Positions 23,053 to 34,378 of a stretch of DNA of 64,000 nucleotides are shown piece by piece. A model generated the notes under the pieces. That model worked only from the letters and a program-made list of their open reading frames with translations. It was not told the origin of the DNA and did not search any database. Numbering within the stretch: position 1 is the first letter of the stretch; every line of letters begins with the position of its first letter. This DNA comes from Monosporascus cannonballus (Eukaryota; Ascomycota; Sordariomycetes; Xylariales). The stretch spans positions 100,611-164,610 of the forward strand of contig QJNS01000129.1 in assembly GCA_004154925.1 (NCBI GenBank), written 5' to 3'. Both the position numbers and the translations under genes were made by a program.

Positions 23053-24360
23053 ATGAGGAAACTCTGTACTATAGCGTGCTTGCCACTGCTGTCCCTCGCA
23101 GGGGTTACAGTCATCGCTCGTCAAAACCCCGTGCCGTATGACGCCGTGATTGTCGGAGGAGGCCCATCAGGACTAAGTGCACTGAGTGGACTCGCCCGTG
23201 TGCGGAGAAATGTCCTTTTGATTGACTCGGGAGAATATCGCAACGGCCCAACAAGACATATGCACGATCTCATCGGCTTTGATGGTGGGCCGAGCATTGG
23301 ATGTGGTTGAATTGCATCAATATGCTGACACATCATAGGAGTCACACCAGCATACTACCGCTGGGCAGCCCGTGAACAGCTCTACCATTACGAAACCGTA
23401 GCAATGGTCAACGGAACAGTCACTAAAATTGAGTCGCTGAACAACAATACTCTGTTCACTGTCACGAAAACCCGCGAAACGGGCGAAGAGGATCAGGTGC
23501 AGGCGCGCAAGGTTGTACTCGCAACCGGACTGAGAGATTTGCTCCCGGGGACGCCGGGTATAGAGGAAAATTGGGGGAAAGGAATCTACTGGTGCCCCTG
23601 GTGCGACGGACACGAGCACGCCGACCAGACGTTGGGCCTCCTCGGTAGTTTGGAGGACGCCCCCGGTCTCGTCCGGGAGATCCTGACGCTGAACACGGAC
23701 CTCGTCGCCTTCGTCAACGGGACCGACACGCCCCAGGCCCGCGCGGCCACGGAGGAGAGCTTCCCGGACTGGGTGAAGTTCCTGGAGAACCACAACGTGA
23801 CGCTGGAGAACCGCACCATCTCCTCCATCACGCGGCTCAAGGATGGCGGCGACACCGGTGCGGACCCGAGTCTGCCGACGTATCCCGAGGAGGACCTGTT
23901 CAGGGTGGACTTCCCCGACGGCGAGTCGGTGGAGAGGGCCGCCTTCTTCGCCAGCTTCCCCAATACGCAGGCGTCCAGCCTCGGAGAAGAGATGGGTGTG
24001 GAGCTGTGGGGTGACCGTCTCGCGGTCGACCCGACAAGGGGACTGGTGACCAACATTCCAGGCGTCTACGCCATCGGTGATGCCAACTCGGATAACGTCA
24101 CGAATATTCCTCATGCGCTCTTCTCTGGGAAGCGGACAGCGGTCTATCTGCACGGTAGGTGTTCTATGTTCCGGTCGATGGTTGTGACATTTGTTAATCC
24201 AGTCGCAGTGCAAATCGCGCGTGAAGACGCTGCCGAGGAGCTCGCTGCCAGCGGTGATTCAGTGGAAACAAGAGATCTCGAGCTCGACCCGAGAGCGATC
24301 TGGGAGGAGATGAATGGCCATCCGACGGACATCCTGCACGCAGGTGAATTTGACCAATGA
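23053..24360 (+). CDS. secretory thioredoxin-reductase-like FAD oxidoreductase
   Basis: Exons 23053-23284, 23339-24154 and 24209-24360 are joined by two 54-bp introns (GTGGGC...TAG and GTAGGT...GTTAAT...CAG), both phase 1, giving 399 aa. The second intron is a multiple of three with no stop, so reading through it also looks open. Residues 1-22 are a hydrophobic signal peptide. A Rossmann FAD motif GGGPSG lies at 35-40, the redox pair C163-P-W-C166 in YWCPWCDGHE, and the C-terminal FAD motif VYAIGDANSDN at about 320-330. This is the two-domain thioredoxin-reductase fold. The CxxC-D/HGxE context recalls fungal dithiol oxidases of the GliT type that form disulfides in small metabolites, and the NADPH motif is degenerate (LGLLGSLEDAPG). 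No biosynthetic genes are adjacent, so the substrate is unknown. The gene is intact and GC-rich although it sits between RIP-degraded elements. Confidence 0.86.
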
Positions 24361-25433
24361 TGGATCCAATATCTTATGGATAGTTATGTAATAAGGATGA
24401 TGCTAGGACTGGACTTAGGTTCAGGATTCCGTAATGACATATTCCAATCATGATAATCTAACCGCTCGTGAGGCAGCCTTCGTTAGACCTATCTCTCTTG
24501 TGTTCATCTCGCCTACTATTAGCGGACCGCGTTGCCCATAATGCCACTCCCGGCCATCTAGGAGAGGGTCGCTGAATTGTACCCTATATCCTGGCAGTCT
24601 TAGCCGAGGCGGTATGCCATTTGGTCATTGAAGAAACGGATAACCTGTTACTCCAGCACTAGAAGTCAATCCTAGGCTGAAGAAGATGAGTATCAAAGTA
24701 AGCCCCCATTCAGGTTGGAGAGTTGAGAGCGTAATTAACCAGCAATATAATGGAGACTTGGGGGTTTCCTGTTGAACCTAGCAACGCCATGGCTTAGTTA
24801 GCTAACCGGCTAGTGGAAATAGCTTCGGCCACTCTGGTATTCTTATCTCTTGGCTACCACTGTTTTTATCTGTATTTAAGGAGGGTTCACCACCTCCACC
24901 TTCTATAAAAGACCTTCTAGAGGTCAGGCAACCTTTAATACACTTCTTCTTTAGTTATATGCTTCTGTGTGTGATGTCAGGGTCTCACATTTCCTCACGA
25001 AAAGATTGGCCTCCAATAGTGAACGTTGCCGACAGATGACGTATGCTGAAATAGGTAGTGCGGACGTCAAGCCCTAACACAGAGTCATAGGTATAATTAG
25101 CGTTGCTCAGTTGAGAGCCTCGTCTCCGAAATCAGAGATGGTTCCAGTACGTTACGGAAAATATTGGGGTGGCATATACAGGGCTCGATGCACTTCACAG
25201 GAGTGCCGTTTCTCTCTGCTTTCATACAGTAATTTAGCAAACTAATATAGAAAATGTTGGTTTTATACTTCGTCACAAATTGCTTAGTTTGATAGTTAAT
25301 GCAGCAATTGCGAGACATATCGAGTACAGGGTTCAGAAAGTAGAATCTATCATAAGCTAGGCAGGTATTGCATCATTTGCAACAACTACAAACTACAAAC
25401 CGGTCAGAAGAGAGTGGGGAAAAAAGAAGAATC
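24361..25433. other. intergenic, no supported gene
   Basis: About 1.07 kb with scattered short frames only. A 73-codon minus frame (25097-25318) has no recognisable motif. Confidence 0.55.
25420..25425 (-). terminator. RNA polymerase III T6 terminator of tRNA-Glu
   Basis: A run of six A on the plus strand is T6 on the coding strand, eight bases past the tRNA 3' end. Confidence 0.7.
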
Positions 25434-25504
25434 TCCGATGCAGGGATTCGAACCCTGATCAATGGAGTGAGAATCCATCATGCTAACCCTTACACCACAT
25501 CGGA
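25434..25504 (-). tRNA. tRNA-Glu (anticodon CTC)
   Basis: The minus strand folds as a cloverleaf. The acceptor stem TCCGATG/CATCGGA has 7 bp. A D arm follows, containing GGTTAGCA. The anticodon stem ATGGA/TCCAT encloses loop TTCTCAC, giving anticodon CTC. The T arm is CAGGG-TTCGAAT-CCCTG. Box A- and B-like internal promoters are present (GGTTCGAATCC for box B), there is no intron, and a T6 terminator follows. Acceptor and arm sequences match eukaryotic tRNA-Glu. Confidence 0.95.
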
Positions 25505-27871
25505 TTGAAGATCTCAGTGAGGTAGCAATATCTTTGTTCTTGTTCCGGTCAGAAGCACGACCAGTTTTGGTCATTAGGGTCGATTACGTACATTTGCTTT
25601 TGTTTACATAAAGAAGCAAACGACTGGAAATGAAACCTTCATGAGCTCACCATCTCTTAATGAACTCGCCTCCTATCTGTGGCGATTATGCTAGTCGGTT
25701 ACCCCGAGCATTCGCAGTCTTGGAATTTTCTTAGTTATTCACAATCGTATCTATAGTTTTATGACAAGAAGGTGAGCGGAGGGACGCCGTTTCTTATTTA
25801 GAATCTAAGACGCCTTAATAGGGCGGGATTACTAAAATCGCCAGAACTGGAATTATAATTTAGTACAGGCCTCCCGGTTCCAATCATAAGATAATTAATC
25901 AAGCCTTAACTGTTTGCTTTACCTCTTTAAGTAATCCATCATAGTACTGCCCCATGGTTTCAGAACAACGTTTTGCCTTTGGATAATGCTTAAAGGTCCG
26001 AAGAATAATCCCAATAGCTGCTTATAAATTGCATACGGTTTGGCAACGGGATAAATGTAATTAGCAGCAAGGTATCGTCGTATTTATTAACTATAATAAT
26101 CGAAGAAATATACCAGCTTTATTTGATATTTTTTCAAAGCTAGCCAAAATCATTTAAATTATCTTCGTACGATTCCCCTTAAATGCGGCGGCTAGGAGCC
26201 TATCTTAAGCTGATAAGGACCTTTCCGGGTGGCTAAGTTACAGAGCATTTTATTAACAATGGGTTTAAACGGAATGTAATGTTCTTTTGGGATGTACAGC
26301 TTTCGTTATTGCCAAGATGGTAATAGATACGAATGGTCTGGTAGCCGAGATGGAGAGGTACCCTGCCCCTTTATCATTTTTTAATTTTTAATTTTTAATG
26401 TCTCCCGAAGCCTAGTAACTATGGGGCATGATGATTTTCCGAGTATGAGGCCATCCTTACCGTCTGTATTCCTCTGGAAGCCCCCTTTAATCAACCAGCT
26501 GCCGCTTTATCTTTCAACATAGCAATACAGCCCAACAAGTATATCTTCTTATTGGCTATGAATTTCCAACTTTCTCCTTTACCAAAGAACGTTATACTTA
26601 ATCGGAATAAGATGTCCTGCACCGCTGTTTATTCGCCTTGCCCAGGGTTAGGGGGGCCCGGACCGCGGGGGGATGCGGGGTTCCGAGTTCGCAGTCGGTT
26701 ACAATTGGGGCTGGGTCTGTCGTGCAAAGGATTTGCTTTGCTCTTTGAAGTGGCAAGTGAGGCGCGCTGGTTAAATCAAAGAGCATGAAAACCTACCATT
26801 ATGTACCATGGGACTCGAGTCCTTCAACCGCCAAGCTACGGTCTACTTTGGCCATGTTTTGCATATCCTAATTTTAGCTTTCAGGATAAGTAGCTTAACT
26901 AAGGAATTTATTGATAGGGGATGCCTAGGGCAAGGGTGGTATGACTTAACCAGCCCCATTAAGTCTTAACGGGACCTCCGTAATCTAAATAATCCTTTTT
27001 CTACGTAAAGTCAAGGCCTAAGCAGGTGTTTAACTAAGTATAAACTATGTAATGTTAATAAATTGCCGGGTCTTCGAAATTATTAGAGTTTCTCCAGAAG
27101 CCGTAGAACGCTATCTGCAAGACGTAAGATTGTAAAAGATGTCGTTGTAAAATATCGCAGCTTATTGCTTGGCCGCTTTAACAAATTTGAGACCAGGATT
27201 ACGCAAAAATCCGATATATACCGTATTATCTTTCGAAATCTATCCAGAGTTAACGTAACGCTAAATTTTTCTTAGGTAACAAATTTCCCCACATTCGCTT
27301 ATTTCCAATCTGGCTGTAGGCCATTTACGGCAAGCAAAAGCTAACTGGAAAAGGGCATCTTGTTACAGATAAAAATGGGATATCCTTGCATTAATTAGTT
27401 TTACATTAGCTTTCGGCGAATTTTGAGAGATAATACGGTATCGAAGTACTCGGCTAGTGGTGCGGGGCGATCCATCCGAATCAAGGCTTGTTTTGGTTTA
27501 GTGCGGCTCTAAAGGCTGTCAAATCTGGAGAATCTGGGGAGACCAATCGGGAGTTCTCCAGGGCATCCAAATCGGGTTTAACCCCAGATCCTGGTCTTGG
27601 CTTATTATGCACCAGCATCTCTCCCCAGGATTCGAATATTTAAACAGTTTTACCCTTTTCCAAAAACTCCAACATCCTCCCGCTCCCAAACTTTTATTTA
27701 TATTTTCTTATCTATTTATTCTATATAACATTAACCTTGATATTCGACCTTAATCATCTACCATGGCATTTATCTTTTCAAGTTTTCTACTGTATATCTC
27801 CTATCTGCTTTAACCTGGTATTTATCTTTCAGGAAAACACGCGCTCATCAAAACATTATCCACCATCCCAT
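25505..27871. other. decayed intergenic DNA, no supported gene
   Basis: Moderately AT-rich DNA that looks partly RIP-mutated. It contains an imperfect AATTTTT repeat near 26375-26400 and a short GC-rich islet at about 26640-26720. The last 300 bp before 27872 resemble a fungal promoter and leader (CT-rich, then ATTAACC). No coding frame is convincing. Confidence 0.5.
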
Positions 27872-28796
27872 ATGTCTGCCACTCGAAGTATGCGAGGTAC
27901 GGTTCCTTCATCCATCTCATCCTCCCTTTGGTATTGGCTTCCACTTAATCTAAATTCCAGCTTTTTACCTATCTATTTCGCCTAACTAACATTTGCATCT
28001 ATTTAGCTTTAGATGATTTGACGCGCCCACGCATTATTTAGTCGAGGAAAATTAAAATTTGCTGATTGCTCAGGTAAGCAAGCACCTATTGATTTCGTGT
28101 TCGAACGATTTCTTCCCATCCGCATTTGATGTTTACTTTTCCTTGTAGCTGAGTGTTTTGGCACGTTGTCCCCAGCAACAAAGCAATACACAACCCAATA
28201 CATTTGACAACAGGCAAATAAACCGACTGCCTTCCAACTTATTTGCCCCGCCATATTATTTTCAAAATTGACATATCCACCCATACGCAGTCCGGCCACC
28301 AAGCATGACTCGACATTCAACTCAATCGGCATCTAGTTTTCAGGTAAGTGCCATCTTCCGTCCACCAGTCTTGATCTTATTCCCCAATTAGTTAGGTAAT
28401 TGACATCCCTCCTCTTCCAGCTACACTTGCTCAACAATACACACACATACGCAGACGCCCTCTACCCCATCCCACCCACCTACCACTACTTCGACGATCT
28501 ACTACGACTACTACATACCCCAGACAAGCAGACAGAGACAGATATCCCCTGCCTTTCCAAGTATGGCCCAGGTCTTTGGCGGTGGGAAGTACTGGAAAGG
28601 CTAGCTAGCGCCCAGCACTCCAGCATCATCACACCCTGTATGTGGCTGCACCAATGGCTCTGCTTCAGTCGCGCGCGGTTCCATCTCGCCCCTAATAAGT
28701 TAACCGTGTCGTTTTCGGGGTGCACTGCATTTTGCATAGCGGCGAGATTTGGAATTGGCAATGCTTGCCTTCTTTCTACGGAAAACTTTCGCTGAG
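27872..28796 (+). pseudogene. possible broken multi-intron gene
   Basis: Four strong intron-like intervals occur in order: 27897-28006 (GTACGG...CTAAC...TTTAG), 28074-28148 (GTAAGC...TAG), 28344-28421 (GTAAGT...CAG) and a donor GTAAGT at 28797. The first exon would begin ATG at 27872 (MSATRSMR). The spliced frame meets in-frame stops in exons 2 and 3, although one frame of exon 3 is nearly open (QSNTQPNTFDNRQINRL, then a TGA). Either this is a gene broken by mutation, or the segments are 5' UTR exons of a gene I cannot delimit. I do not recognise the product. Confidence 0.32.
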
Positions 28797-30176
28797 GTAA
28801 GTTCGCGGCTTGGAAAGGACGGCGGCGGGGTTTTGTCTATCTTTGTCTGTTTTCGTCTGGCTGTTCGGTCGATCTGGGACGCGATTAGGATTAGGAATTT
28901 CGTGCTGTTTGAACATCGTCAAGGTATGTTGTAAATTTTATCTAATCCGATTAAGTTTACTCATTGCTAATGAGCATGCTGTTTAACAACGTTGTCTCCC
29001 TTTTGTTCGCCTACAATAATAGCTCCTTTATCGTTACCATTAGCCCACAGAACGAACACTATATATACGTATATGCAATACCAGACCAGACTAGATAAGG
29101 TACATACTATACCTAGCGATTCGGGACATACATCACAATTAAGATCTACCACCATTATAATATGTTTGTTAATACATAATTTACATTTAACTATATAGCT
29201 ATCCCCTTAGGCTAAGCCCCATATCAGAACGACCGCAAAAATTCAAGGAAAATAATATACCACTTTCATTATCAAGGGATAAATATAAGATATGGGGAAG
29301 TAATATGTTAAGATGTCAAGCGTTTCCGGGTAAGTAGGACCCCTTATATGGCATTGCGGACAGCCACCTGTTAGTATCACCACATATACCGCTAGGCTAT
29401 ATTAACAGCAGGACCAACACCGCCACAAAAACTACTTATCATGGACATTTATGTCCATCTCGAAATCTTCAAAAAGATGGATGTCCATAATCAGCTAAGC
29501 CGGGTGGATGGATTGCGCGCCAAGGTTGCGCAATTGCGTGGCCACGCGGTAGATCAGGTTGTATTGCTTTCAACCCTGTCGAAACCCCGCTATAGTTATA
29601 TCGTCGTACCGTTATGATACGGCGTGTTAAATGGATATGTTATATTCCTCCTCAATGGAACAGGGTGGCCAATGAACCTATAAATACGCTACTATTGCTT
29701 AGATGCTTATTAGAGTATCATTTTAAAAAAAGCCACGCCAATCCTTCCTGGGATGACAATGCACAGCCAGAAGCTGTGTTTCTAGTGGATTGGGCTTATT
29801 ACGGTAACGACTAGTGTGGGAGAAAGGGGAGGGAAGGTTTTTTAGCATCTAGGCCCGCCGACGTGTTCCGGGTTTCGATATAGCCCCTCTGTCACACTTA
29901 CTAAGGAGCAGCTGCACAGCTCTTGAGGTTATTATATTGACTTGTAAGAAGCTAGGAAGCGTTGATCCCACTTGTTGTGGGTGATCCACTGATATATGGC
30001 TTTTGGGCTCCAATATTGCTGCCCAACAGAAAGGGGGAGCCCCTTTTCCACGACACCCTCAAAGCCGACTTTGCACGTATGGGTGATTCTGGTGATGAGA
30101 GGTGCCGAATCATTTTGGGTTAAAGAGTTTGGTTCTGTCATAGTTAAGCTGATCGGTAGATAAGGTAACATAGAGT
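28797..30176. other. intergenic, no supported gene
   Basis: Mostly AT-leaning DNA with no convincing gene. A palindrome ATGGACAT-TT-ATGTCCAT lies at 29441-29458 with a third ATGTCCAT at 29481-29488. A 66-codon frame at 29614-29814 and an 89-codon minus frame ending at 29932 have no recognisable motif. Confidence 0.5.
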
Positions 30177-30528
30177 TGTAACGGCTAGGCGGTTTAACCA
30201 ACTATTAAACCTTAGTCGTACGGGTTTATGTTGGCAGGAATATCGTGGGAATCTGAACAATAAATATAGTAACGTATTACGTCTCGTAATACCAAGGATA
30301 CTTTGGATAACGATATTATATTGCAAACTAAAGCTATCTAAATTATGGAAATAATAAGCGTATATATCTTAATCTGGCTTACTGGCTTACCACCAGTAAG
30401 TTGGTGATCCGGCTTACTGGCTTACCACCATTGAGTTGGTGATCCATTACGTGACCTGCTCCACCGCGCACTCGTGGTTGGGCCGTGACAGACCGTTTCT
30501 GGAGACCGTGGCTTGTTAAGTTATGACA
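30177..30528 (-). repeat. solo LTR of the RT1 type, weakly mutated
   Basis: Read on the minus strand it begins TGTCATAACTTAAC and ends AGCCGTTACA, so it is bounded by TG...CA. It matches the RT1 LTRs but keeps far more G and C. It has two 35-bp units (30376-30410 and 30411-30445) instead of three. No interior or partner LTR is adjacent and no target duplication is seen (AGAGT/TTTAC). Confidence 0.85.
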
Positions 30529-30906
30529 TTTACGTTTTACGCGTTTTTTTATCAATTTTATACATTAAACACTTCGGTTTTTTTTCGTTCGGATATTAAT
30601 TTTATAAACTATTTAATTTTAAAAAAATATAAATATGATATTAACGTTTAATAAAAAATTATTATTATTATTATTATTATTCTTAATTTACTTTTAATTT
30701 TTCTACCTATTTTAAATGCCTTATAAGTTTTTAAATATATTTATTGTGAAATATAATTATTATTATTAATAATTTTAATAATAACGTAAATATATTTTGT
30801 TTTTAAATAAATAAACGTAAATTTATTAATTATAACCCTAATGAAATATTTCGTTATATTTCCGATACATAATTTACGGCCGCCGTCGGTATTTGCGAAA
30901 TATATT
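30529..30906. other. AT-saturated flank of RT2
   Basis: No gene. It contains an uninterrupted ATT microsatellite near 30658-30680 and ends with the left copy of the RT2 target duplication ATATT (30902-30906). Confidence 0.6.
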
Positions 30907-31285
30907 TGTTACGACATAACAAACTTCGGCCTCAAGAGACGGTCAAACAAGGATTATACGAACCACCATATGTTACGTAACGGTAATCACTGCTAAGCCA
31001 GTAATCAGAAATAATTAAAGGAGATTATGAGCAATTATAATTATTACTAGCGGGATAATTATAAATAATTAAGCCAAAAAGAAGAAAAATATATACGTTT
31101 ATTATTTCCATAATTTAAATAATTTTAATTTGCAACATTTATTAATATTAACTGTTTGTAATAATAAGGTATTAAAAGATGTAATACGTTATTATATTTA
31201 TTACTTAGATTTTTACGATATTCCTGCTAATATAAACCCGTACGACTTAAGATTTAATAATTAGTTAAACCTTTTAGCCGTTATA
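30907..31285 (+). repeat. RT2 5' LTR
   Basis: Starts TGTTACGACAT and ends AGCCGTTATA. It aligns along its length with 37249-37627. Its left half differs from the RT1 LTR (motif GTAATCACTGCTAAGCCAG) but its right half is nearly the same. Confidence 0.9.
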
Positions 31286-34200
31286 TCTTGCAAATTCTTA
31301 TTTAAAAGTACCGTTAAATTCTAAATAATATTTAATACTATTAAAATATTAACCGCGGCTTAGAAAACCCCTATTTAACAGCTTTAAGCTCGAATTCGGG
31401 AATTAAAAAAGAATCCAATAAATCAGGGTTACGCCATTTGCCCAAACCTTTTTCGCCTGCATAAAACTTAAGAAATCGGAGCCTTACGATAAAAAAGGTA
31501 ACCTTTAAACCTTTTTAATTTAAGTACAAATTTATCTTCATTTTCTAGATCTTAATAATCCAGTGGATTAAGTTTTAATAATAAAAATATATTTAACGGA
31601 AACTATACTTAATTAATTTAAACTTATTATAAGAAATTTTCTGGAAATAAAAAAATCGAATAAAAAAGATTTTATTAATAAGTTTTTTTCATTTTATATT
31701 AATTTTAAGGATAAAATACGTAATAATTTCGGTAATCCGAATAAAAAACGATTTGCGGCTTAGCAATTTTTACAATTTCGACAGAAAAATCCGCGTTTAA
31801 ATACGCCGTGACCTTTAAAAGTTTTACGGCTAAGACAAAATGGGAAAACGATAAAGCTAATATTTTTATCGATATATTTTATAAAAGGTTAAAAAATAAT
31901 ATAAAAAATAAGATTATTCGGATCGAACGATTAATTATTTTAGATTGATATATCGCAAAAATAATTAAAATCAATAATTAATAATTTAAGAAATAATAGA
32001 AAAAAAAAGATAATATGCTTTACGTTTGGAATATAATAAGTTCAACTAAGGGAAAAAATAAGACGTATCCCTTATTTCTTATAGAACGGCGCCAGGATTT
32101 ATGGAATTCGGCGTTACCCACAAATAAAACTGGAACCAGATTAAGTATTTTAATTACGGCAAAATGGAACATAAGGCTTATAAATATAAAAAACCTAAGA
32201 AATTACAATAAAATAATTAAACCCCTATATCGGAACAATAATCCAAAAATAATTAAGAAAATAATAACAAAATTATTAACATAATTTAAGTCAAATATAT
32301 ATTAAGTTTATAATAAAAAATCTAATAAGGATTATTACGATAAAAAATTTTATGAAAAATATAAAAAACTAAAAAACTAACTTAATAAATATTGCGAACA
32401 TAATAAAGAATATTACGAAAATAATTATGCAAGTATTAGAATTGGACAAAAAAAATCTGTTCCGAAATCTTTAATCGATACGGTAAAATATATGCCATAT
32501 ATTGTCGACGACAAGAATATCTCGATTATGAAAAAGAAAAATAATATATTTACGAACGAATTACCTATATATATTATAAAGGATTTAAGTTTCTAAATCG
32601 TACCGGAAATAATAAAGATAATAAATAATAATATCGATAATTTCGAACTATAACCTTAGGAAATATCTAATAACTGGGCGAAATAAAAAATTAGCCTAAA
32701 AAATAATCTCCGTAAAAAGACCTTTTTTGTTATTATAAATAATATAATTACCAAAGAAAAAAGAAGTTGATTTAGCGTATAATAGAAAAATACTATCAAA
32801 AAGTTATTACGGATTTTTATTTTCAATTAATATTTATAACGAATTCCTAGAAAAGGAAAATTATTAAAGAAAAAATACGTTAATTTATAAGAAATCTATA
32901 AAATAACAATTAGGACGACATATAATAAGATATAATCATAAATATAAAAGAATAATTTATTCGATAAAAAAAGGAATTATAAAAAAATTAAGAACAATTA
33001 ATATAATTCGAAAGAACAATACGCCGGCAAAATAATAAATATAATAACTTAACGCGTTAAACGAAAAAATAAAAAAAATTCGATAAATTTGAACAGGAAT
33101 TAAAAGAAAAAAGTTACTTATAAGACAATTACAAAATAACGAAACTTGAAGAAATTTAAGGGAATTCCTAAAAAAGGTTTTAAACGCGACGATAAAAAAC
33201 GATAACGACCTTATTACTTTAGATATATAAATCGAAACGTATTAATATACCGCAATAATGGATTACGGAGCTGTAAACGAGAATTATATTGTATCAAATA
33301 TTGTTAATAAATTTAAATTGTTATAAAAATATAAGATAAAACTTTATATAACGACGAATACCGAAAATTAAGAATTCGTTTACGATAACAGAAACATTAT
33401 ACGCGAAATTAATTATTTCGAAATTTTTATTAAAAAATAATACCAAATAATTAATTTCGATATCGTTCCATTTAAGAATTACGATATAATCTTAGGATTA
33501 CCATAAATACGCCAGTACGGAATCTTAATTAATAAAAGGACTGGCCAAATAAGATTTGCCTTATATCGTATTAACGGATAAAAAAAAATTAAGATCTTAA
33601 TATTTAATCGATAATAGCAACAAAAATAAGTATAAAGATATAACAAAAACCTTATTACTTAAAAGAATAAAATATAAAAAAGAAAAACGGGTATCAAAAA
33701 AGATACGACGTATTATTACTATTATCAAAGCGAAATTAAAGTACTTAAATAATAATTTAAAATAAGAATAATAATTCCAAAAGTTAAAAGATTTAATTAA
33801 TATATTATTACAATATTACAAATATAAGTAACTTTTTAGGAAAAAACTCGATATAAAGTTATTAAAACATAGCAAATAAAATTACGAAATAATTTTTAAA
33901 AATGGATTTTCGATAGAATTTTACCTCATTTATAACCTTAACGGAAATAAGCTACGTATTTTCAAAAAATACCTGGAAAATCGGTTATAAAAAATAAATT
34001 CAACTTTCGAAATTACTAATAAAATACTTAATATTCTTTATACTTAACAAAAACGGAAAATTACGATTTATAATTAATTATCGATAATTAAACGATATTA
34101 TTATTAAAAATCGAATATTATTACTTTTAATCATAAAAATAAAGGACCGATTTTACGGAACTAAATAATTTACAGCATTTGATCTTAAAAATAGATATAA

Positions 34201-34366
34201 CTTTATCAAAATTAAGAAAGGATATAAATAAAAAATAACTTTTAAAACGAAATACGAACTATTTAAGTATTTGGTTATATTAATAGGATTTACGAATATA
34301 CCAATTATTTTCTCGCGAATAATTAATTACGTATTACGAAAATATCTCGATATTTTCGTTATTTGT

Positions 34367-34378
34367 TATCTCGACGAT
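34367..34378 (+). pseudogene. RT2 reverse-transcriptase YLDD box
   Basis: Four codons encode YLDD within VICYLDDILIF, the catalytic box of the RT palm (the two Asp bind metal). About 40 codons around it are readable, then stops appear. Confidence 0.85.

Noticed and set aside
29409..29578. hAT-type transposon end (CAGGG...TTGC-rich subterminal region on the minus strand)
   Set aside because: No second terminal inverted repeat and no 8-bp target duplication found.
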